Shown here piece by piece: positions 15,135 through 19,051 of a stretch of 19,051 nucleotides of DNA. Location: contig CALJCO010000132.1 of NCBI GenBank assembly GCA_938023905.1, positions 1 to 19,051 on the forward strand. Reading direction: 5' to 3'. Source of the stretch: an uncultured Collinsella sp. (lineage in GTDB: Bacteria > Actinomycetota > Coriobacteriia > Coriobacteriales > Coriobacteriaceae). A model generated the notes under the pieces. That model was not told the origin of the DNA, did not search any database, and saw only the letters and a list, made by a program, of their open reading frames with translations. A program made the position numbers and the translations under genes. Within the stretch, counting starts at the first letter, position 1. Each line of letters starts with the position of its first letter.

Positions 15135-15812
15135 ATGTCCAAGAAGAACCGCGCCAAGTCCAAGGCCAAGCGCTTTGGCGAAGGCTCGGCCAAGCCGATT
15201 GTTTCGGCCGCGACCTATGGCGTGGGCGGCAATGCGTTTGCGCAGGCCATCGCCGACCCGGTCTCGACGGTGCACTCCAATAAGCCCGAGCTGCTGGTGG
15301 TCGACGGCTACAACGTGATCCACTGCACGCCGCGCTACGAAAAGCTCGTCTACGACCATTCCGATGATCCGTATTCCAGCGACGTTCACGATATGGCGCG
15401 CACGGCACTCATCAACGATGTTGCCGCGTTTGCCCAGGGCCGCTACGAGGCCGTGATCGTGTTCGACGGCGCGGGCAACATCTCCAACGAGCGCCCCAAC
15501 CTACCGGCCCGCGGCGTGCGCATCGAGTTCTCGCCGACGGGCGTCTCTGCCGATACCGTGGTGCAGAAGCTCTGCATCGAGGCACGCGAGGAAGGCCGCG
15601 CGTGCTCCGTGGTATCGAGTGACGGCACGATCCAGGCTGTCGTCATGGGGAAGGGCGTCACGCGCATCTCGAGCCGTATGCTGGTGGACGAGATCAAACA
15701 GATCGATAACGACGTTCACGAGGCCGAGGAGGCCCCGCAGATCAAGATGACCCTGGGCAGCCGCTTGAGCCCCGAGGCGCTGGCCAAGCTCAAGGCCCTG
15801 CGCGGGAGGTAG
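15135..15812 (+). CDS. NYN-domain ribonuclease, YacP/Rae1 family
   Basis: 225 residues of the YacP-like NYN family (PIN-like fold). After a basic start (KKNRAKSKAKR) and a linker, LLVVDGYNVIH holds the first acidic residue (D57). VIVFDGAGN (D111), SPTGVSADTVV (D140) and VVSSDGTIQ (D163) supply the rest of the metal site. In Bacillus, YacP (Rae1) is an endoribonuclease acting on mRNA in the ribosomal A site; whether this homologue does the same is inference. It ends the disA-ispD-ispF-cysS-rlmB operon, following rlmB as in Bacillus. The C-terminal tail (after about 185) is less conserved. It converges on the HTH-HipA gene with a 27-base gap and no obvious terminator. Confidence 0.85.
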   Translation: MSKKNRAKSKAKRFGEGSAKPIVSAATYGVGGNAFAQAIADPVSTVHSNKPELLVVDGYNVIHCTPRYEKLVYDHSDDPYSSDVHDMARTALINDVAAFAQGRYEAVIVFDGAGNISNERPNLPARGVRIEFSPTGVSADTVVQKLCIEAREEGRACSVVSSDGTIQAVVMGKGVTRISSRMLVDEIKQIDNDVHEAEEAPQIKMTLGSRLSPEALAKLKALRGR

Positions 15813-15839
15813 GGGAGCTGACGGCGCGACGCTGTCTCG

Positions 15840-17180
15840 CTAACTCCATTCAGCGATGTCGATCATTCTACGGAGGCGCCATGTAAGCGCCTCTTTTAGA
15901 TATGGCAGCCTTGCCGTGAGCGCGTTGTTTCTGGACAGAATCTCGATTGCCTCGTCAACGAAGCCTTCGAGTTTGTCGCCGTCAAACCAGCCCATGTCCT
16001 CGACGAGCAACATTTGTTTGGCGGGGCTTGAATGAAATTGTGCGCTGGTAAAACTGTGCTCTCCCGCCCTAAGCTCCTCTAGTGATATGTTGCACCAGAG
16101 TGATGAGCCCGAATCGAAGATGGGGGCTGGTCTGCAGACCAGTGAGTTGACGTTTCGCACGAGGCCGAAGTTGCGCCAATGACGATCGTAGTTGGCAATG
16201 ATGTCGTCACATACGATCATGCGGTCAAGGGCGTCTTTTATATCTGTCGCTCCAAGCTCCTCACAGTTTGCTACATACCGTTCGTAATCGGTTAGTCGCT
16301 CGTCTGCATTTGCATGCTGGTTTACATAGAACGCAGGGACATATTCTTCTTCGTCAGTTAAGAAGACATTGCATGTGCTCAAGGCAGAAGTACCTGTGCC
16401 TTCGAGCGAATAGGGTACATAATCGCAAGCGTTTAGGATGCGACGGTGAAGTGCGGTCGCCACCATCTCGTTATAGGGTTCCTGGTTCAGGTGCGCACCT
16501 GCCTTGTGGAGTATTCGACGGTCATCCTCGCATGTCCAGTACTTTTGAAGATTGCCGTCCGAGGTGTTGTCGGGCTTTGCGGCAGCTGCCTTGCCCTCTG
16601 GGGCGAAGGGCGCGATGCTGAGAGAGACGTCGTCAAAAGCATTATTGAAGAAATTGATATCTTCCCACGCGAGACCGGAGCCTTGGGGTCTAATCCAATA
16701 CTGGTCGGATAAGGAGAGGCCAAGATTTCGCTGTACGAGTTCATCGGGAACATCGACTGCGGCTTCTGCAAGCAGGGAGGCTAGCCCAATGCGTGCGAGC
16801 GGGATACCGCGGCCGCGCCACCAGATGCGGAAGGAGTCGAGCGATACAGGTTTGCTGGGAGCAAAAACTCCAATAGGGGCGTGGGCACGATCGACGTCGG
16901 CGCCGATGTGGGTGAAGTCTTTCCGTGATCTGCTGTAGACCAGCTGGGCCACTTCGTGCGTGCGGTTCATGAGGGTAAATGCGATTTCGCTTTTCCCATG
17001 CCCGCGACGAGGCCGTCCCCCTCTTTTGGTTGCGGAGCGGAGTCGCGTGTCTACGCTGTCTTTGTCGATAAGCCACACGCCAGAAGCCTTGCGGGCGGTC
17101 AGCGCGCCGTTCTTAATGAGCTCCTGCACCCTGCGCGGGGTGATGCCGAGCAGTTCGGCTGCTTCCTTTGTAGTCAACAT
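15840..17180 (-). CDS. Excisionase-type HTH fused to HipA-like kinase
   Basis: 446 residues in two parts. Residues 1-45 (MLTTKEAAELLGITPRRVQE, then GALTARKASGVWLIDKDSV) are a MerR/excisionase-type helix-turn-helix, followed by a basic linker (GGRPRRGHGK, 54-63). The rest resembles the HipA-like kinases found alone in many Gram-positive genomes: LSLSDQYWI and WEDINFFNNAF (155-182), a nucleotide loop TSDGNLQKYW (206-215), lysine K226, QEPYNE (233-238), catalytic loop IIANYDRHWRNFG (D332, N337) and metal aspartate IFDSGSSL (D356). All catalytic residues are present. No separate antitoxin gene is adjacent, so the HTH may play that role in cis. The start is ATG at 17180, just downstream of a 22-bp perfect inverted repeat. 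Toxicity, target and autoregulation are inferred. Confidence 0.8.
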   Translation of the reverse strand: MLTTKEAAELLGITPRRVQELIKNGALTARKASGVWLIDKDSVDTRLRSATKRGGRPRRGHGKSEIAFTLMNRTHEVAQLVYSRSRKDFTHIGADVDRAHAPIGVFAPSKPVSLDSFRIWWRGRGIPLARIGLASLLAEAAVDVPDELVQRNLGLSLSDQYWIRPQGSGLAWEDINFFNNAFDDVSLSIAPFAPEGKAAAAKPDNTSDGNLQKYWTCEDDRRILHKAGAHLNQEPYNEMVATALHRRILNACDYVPYSLEGTGTSALSTCNVFLTDEEEYVPAFYVNQHANADERLTDYERYVANCEELGATDIKDALDRMIVCDDIIANYDRHWRNFGLVRNVNSLVCRPAPIFDSGSSLWCNISLEELRAGEHSFTSAQFHSSPAKQMLLVEDMGWFDGDKLEGFVDEAIEILSRNNALTARLPYLKEALTWRLRRMIDIAEWS

Positions 17181-17190
17181 CGCGAAACCC

Positions 17191-17250
17191 TTCGCCAGAA
17201 CGAATAGTTTTATATAGCCAATTGTAATTAAAACTATTCGTTCTGGCGAA
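17191..17250 (-). promoter_or_regulatory. 22-bp perfect inverted repeat before the HTH-HipA gene
   Basis: Arms 17191-17212 and 17229-17250 are exact reverse complements (22 bp; core CCAGAACGAATAGTTTTA) around a 16-base AT-rich centre. On the minus strand the centre and inner arm give TATATAAA, a -10 candidate, so the repeat spans the promoter. It ends 10 bases before the ATG. Most likely the gene's own operator; as RNA it would also be a very stable hairpin in the leader. Confidence 0.75.
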
Positions 17251-17301
17251 GAGTTTTAAGATTGAGGGCGAACTGACAGAAATGAACGGGCTTGGTACGT
17301 G

Positions 17302-17331
17302 TTGTTGCTGGATTTTGCATATTTATATAAC
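17302..17331 (+). promoter_or_regulatory. Candidate promoter of tRNA-Thr
   Basis: TTGTTG (17302-17307) and TATAAC (17326-17331) are 18 bases apart, about 70 bases before the tRNA. Judged by eye only. Confidence 0.35.
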
Positions 17332-17403
17332 GCCGCGCGGCCTGTTGCGCCTCGTCCGCAATTCCTTTATTCTTAATTGGCTTCGCGCGAAAGCGCCAAG
17401 TGT

Positions 17404-17478
17404 GCCAGTGTGGCGCAACGGTAGCGCAACTGATTTGTAATCAGTGGGTTGCAGGTTCGATTCCTGTCACTGGCTCCA
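17404..17478 (+). tRNA. tRNA-Thr(UGU)
   Basis: A complete cloverleaf: acceptor GCCAGTG/CACTGGC (17404-17410/17468-17474), D-arm GCGC-AACGGTA-GCGC, anticodon stem ACTGA/TCAGT with loop TTTGTAA (anticodon TGT, threonine ACA codons), T-arm GCAGG-TTCGATT-CCTGT, discriminator T and an encoded CCA (17476-17478). It stands alone, ended by the hairpin that follows. tRNA 3' ends are common phage integration sites, but no duplicated tail or integrase is seen here. Confidence 0.96.
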
Positions 17479-17487
17479 TGAGAGTTT

Positions 17488-17526
17488 CGGGCTCTGTTCC
17501 TTGTGGGACAGGGCCCGTTTCTATTT
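17488..17526 (+). terminator. Terminator after tRNA-Thr
   Basis: Thirteen-pair stem, 17488-17500 (CGGGCTCTGTTCC) with 17505-17517, including two G-U pairs, loop TTGT, then TTTCTATTT. It begins ten bases after the tRNA. Confidence 0.88.
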
Positions 17527-17587
17527 AGGTGGTGCGCCATTGGGTCAGCGCCCATCCCGTTTTTGGTTTGTCTCGTCCTCCAGTTTG

Positions 17588-17642
17588 TCTAAATCTGTAA
17601 CACCAAGACCGATATTTGGCATCTAACTGTTACAGATTGAGA
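17588..17642. repeat. TCTGTAACA inverted repeat, copy 1
   Basis: AATCTGTAACA (17592-17602) and TGTTACAGATT (17628-17638) are perfect reverse complements, and pairing continues outward with one mismatch to 17588/17642. The centre is 25 bases and contains a small CCAA/TTGG stem. A second copy lies 80 bases on. No coding sequence covers it. Confidence 0.65.
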
Positions 17643-17667
17643 TGAAACTTAGGGTGTTTTAGGAATA

Positions 17668-17722
17668 TCTTGATCTGTAACATGTAGAAGCGGAATAGGT
17701 CTCCTGCTGTTACAGATCGAGA
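17668..17722. repeat. TCTGTAACA inverted repeat, copy 2
   Basis: GATCTGTAACA (17672-17682) and TGTTACAGATC (17708-17718) are perfect reverse complements, extending with one G-U pair to 15 bp (17668-17682/17708-17722). Its centre is also 25 bases, the same as copy 1, but the centre sequence differs. Confidence 0.65.
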
Positions 17723-17753
17723 CAAGGGCAGGTACGGTCCTGGATGTCCTGCT

Positions 17754-17820
17754 CGAGCGTGGATTTCTGGACACGAGAGAGAAGAAAATCTCCCGACCGG
17801 AGAACGAGCGTGGATAATTA
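17754..17820 (+). repeat. Dispersed two-box repeat, CGAGCGTGGAT type
   Basis: Box 1, CGAGCGTGGATTTCTGGACA (17754-17773), and box 2, GAACGAGCGTGGATAAT (17802-17818), with AATCTCCCG between them. The same boxes, in the same order, occur on the minus strand at 1931-1980 after thrE. Spacing between the boxes differs (about 9 bases there, about 27 here). Confidence 0.6.
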
Positions 17821-17822
17821 AC

Positions 17823-18010
17823 TTGGATAGGGAGCTAAGGTAAACACCGATTGTCTATCGACGGCTTTAGAAACAACGACCCCGATTTCATTGTGGAATC
17901 GGGGTCGTTTGTGCCTCAGGAATCCGAATGGATTAATCGAGCTCCTAAGGGACTTCTTGGGTTCTTGCTAATGGTCTGCCGAGGATGTCCCCAATGCAAA
18001 CAGCGGGCAT
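17823..18010. other. Gene-free stretch before the PTS gene's 3' end
   Basis: Apart from the bidirectional terminator at 17875-17909, no gene, RNA or clear regulatory site was recognised. A short plus-strand open frame (17851-18039) runs through the terminator and has no ribosome-binding site. Confidence 0.6.
17869..17912 (-). terminator. Terminator after the PTS gene, bidirectional
   Basis: Perfect 13-bp stem, 17875-17887 (AACGACCCCGATT) with 17897-17909, 9-nt loop. On the minus strand it is followed by GTTTCT, about 100 bases after the PTS stop; on the plus strand by TTGTG. The minus-strand use fits the neighbouring gene. Confidence 0.7.
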
Positions 18011-19051
18011 TTACTCAATATAGTTGGGGTTCTTCTTGATGATCACGCGTGCAGCGATGAACGAGACGACGATGGCGATGACGGCGACAACGCACGCCAG
18101 TACGAAGTTGCCCATGGATCCATCGGGAGCGATAAAAATCAGCGCCGAAAGAAGGCCGGGGCATGCTCCCGCAACATACTCCTTCAGGACGAAGATACCT
18201 GCGGGGAGTCCCGCGCAGAGGGCGCCGATTGCCGTGCCGACAAGCAGGCGGGGACGCTCGATGAGACAGCCGTAGAACGCGGGCTCAGTTACGCCGCAGA
18301 GTGCGGTGACGGCAACCGTGGTGACCATACCCCTCTTCTCCTTGTTGCCTTTCATTGCAGTTGCCAAGGCGAGACTCGTGCCGCCAATGCAGAGGTTTGA
18401 GATGAAGCCAAAGATGATGGGCGCCCAGCCGAGCTGCGCCAAGCTCGTAACTTCGATTGCGATGTAGGCCTTATCAAGACCGAGCATGACAAAATAGGGG
18501 TTAAGGGCTGCAAGGATTGGAGTAGCGATAAATGCCACGTTATCCATGAGCCACGTGACGGCATCACTCAGCGCGTAGCCCATCATGCTGCCGGCGGGGC
18601 CGAGGATAATCAGCTCAACAGGCACGACGATAAACATGGTGAGTAGCGGCTTCAAGAACAGTTTGGTAACGTCCGGGATGATTTTCTGAAGACCGCGATC
18701 AACAAAGTACATGAACACAACGCCCAGTACGATTGGCACCACCGTGCTCGAGTAGTCATTCGTCGGGATGGGGATGCCAAGAAAGTCGAGACCCTCAGCA
18801 CCGCTAATAGACGAGCTAATCATGATTGCGCCCAGCAGCGCGCCCATGATAGGCTGCATCTTCATGACAGCGGCGAGCTGGTAGCCTAGGTAAACGGGCA
18901 GGAAGCTAAATGAGGCGCTGAAGATCGCCAGCAGAACCTGAGCAGTTCCGCTATCGGTGCTCAATCCACAATAATTGACCAGGAGATTCTTAATCGAAAG
19001 AATGAGTCCGCCTACGATGAGCGCCGGGACGATGGGCATGAATACCTGTGC
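18011..19051 (-). CDS. PTS sugar permease IIC component, partial
   Basis: The last 346 residues of a phosphotransferase-system EIIC of the glucose/beta-glucoside/sucrose superfamily; the frame stays open across the window edge (AQVF precedes MPIVPALIVGG), so the start lies outside. About nine hydrophobic segments are visible. The motif CGVTEPAFYG is the conserved G-I/V-T-E-P sugar-binding signature, and FMPIVPALIVGGLI matches the start of the IIC domain in bgl-type permeases, so a IIB domain probably precedes it off the edge. The chain stops after IIC (KKNPNYIE) without a fused IIA domain, so IIA would come from another gene. The sugar cannot be read. Confidence 0.9.
   Translation of the reverse strand, partial: AQVFMPIVPALIVGGLILSIKNLLVNYCGLSTDSGTAQVLLAIFSASFSFLPVYLGYQLAAVMKMQPIMGALLGAIMISSSISGAEGLDFLGIPIPTNDYSSTVVPIVLGVVFMYFVDRGLQKIIPDVTKLFLKPLLTMFIVVPVELIILGPAGSMMGYALSDAVTWLMDNVAFIATPILAALNPYFVMLGLDKAYIAIEVTSLAQLGWAPIIFGFISNLCIGGTSLALATAMKGNKEKRGMVTTVAVTALCGVTEPAFYGCLIERPRLLVGTAIGALCAGLPAGIFVLKEYVAGACPGLLSALIFIAPDGSMGNFVLACVVAVIAIVVSFIAARVIIKKNPNYIE

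Noticed and set aside
17404..17478. tRNA-Thr as attachment site of an integrated element
   Set aside because: No second copy of the tRNA 3' end and no integrase in the window; the HTH-HipA gene's HTH resembles excisionases in fold only.
17373..17555. 60-residue minus-strand frame containing DRNRTCNPLITNQLRY
   Set aside because: It is antisense to tRNA-Thr; this peptide is a well-known false gene produced by translating tRNA complements.
17588..17722. CRISPR-like repeat pair
   Set aside because: Only two units, each an inverted repeat with its own centre; no regular direct repeats or cas genes.

Overview
The window looks like chromosomal DNA from a Coriobacteriia gut actinobacterium, most likely Collinsella or a close relative. 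This is inferred from GC-rich codon usage, Actinobacteria-like proteins and the presence of ClpC, DisA and the MEP-pathway genes; no search was possible. Gene order partly follows the block known from Bacillus (clpC-radA-disA-yacL-ispD-ispF-gltX-cysE-cysS-mrnC-rlmB-yacP). Here clpC, disA, ispD, ispF, cysS, rlmB and yacP remain in that order, but radA, yacL, gltX, cysE and mrnC are absent from the window. About 5.5 kb of other genes separates clpC from disA.

Layout. 1-286: a long structured inverted repeat (1-120) and the thrE leader. 287-1855: ThrE-type amino-acid exporter. 1856-2153: dispersed palindromic repeat and clpC leader. 2154-4796: clpC and its terminator. 4879-5798: an autoregulated toxin-antitoxin pair (RelB-type antitoxin with a PIN-domain RNase). 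5947-7404: pepD-like dipeptidase. 7533-9327 (minus): hipBA with a 17-bp palindromic operator. 9330-10165 (minus): manganese exporter mntP behind a yybP-ykoY manganese riboswitch. 10324-15812: tightly packed operon disA-ispD-ispF-cysS-rlmB-yacP (c-di-AMP synthesis, isoprenoid precursors, Cys-tRNA charging, rRNA methylation, NYN ribonuclease). 15840-17180 (minus): an unusual single-chain protein joining an excisionase-type HTH to a HipA-like kinase, behind a 22-bp perfect inverted repeat. 17404-17478: tRNA-Thr(UGU). 17580-17910: a non-coding stretch full of inverted repeats. 18011-19051 (minus): the C-terminal part of a PTS sugar permease IIC, cut by the window edge.

Most interesting signals: (1) two ~100-nt extended hairpins, at 11-107 (minus-strand sense) and 14080-14182 (plus), share the same sequence of stems, bulge, GACC/GGTC tip and GA-rich internal loops while their stem sequences differ. 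This looks like a conserved structured RNA or an equivalent DNA element. (2) The HTH-HipA fusion with its own large palindrome looks like a one-gene, self-regulated kinase module. (3) Three toxin-like modules in 12 kb each have a perfect palindrome at the promoter. (4) A repeat family with a two-box arrangement occurs at both ends of the window.
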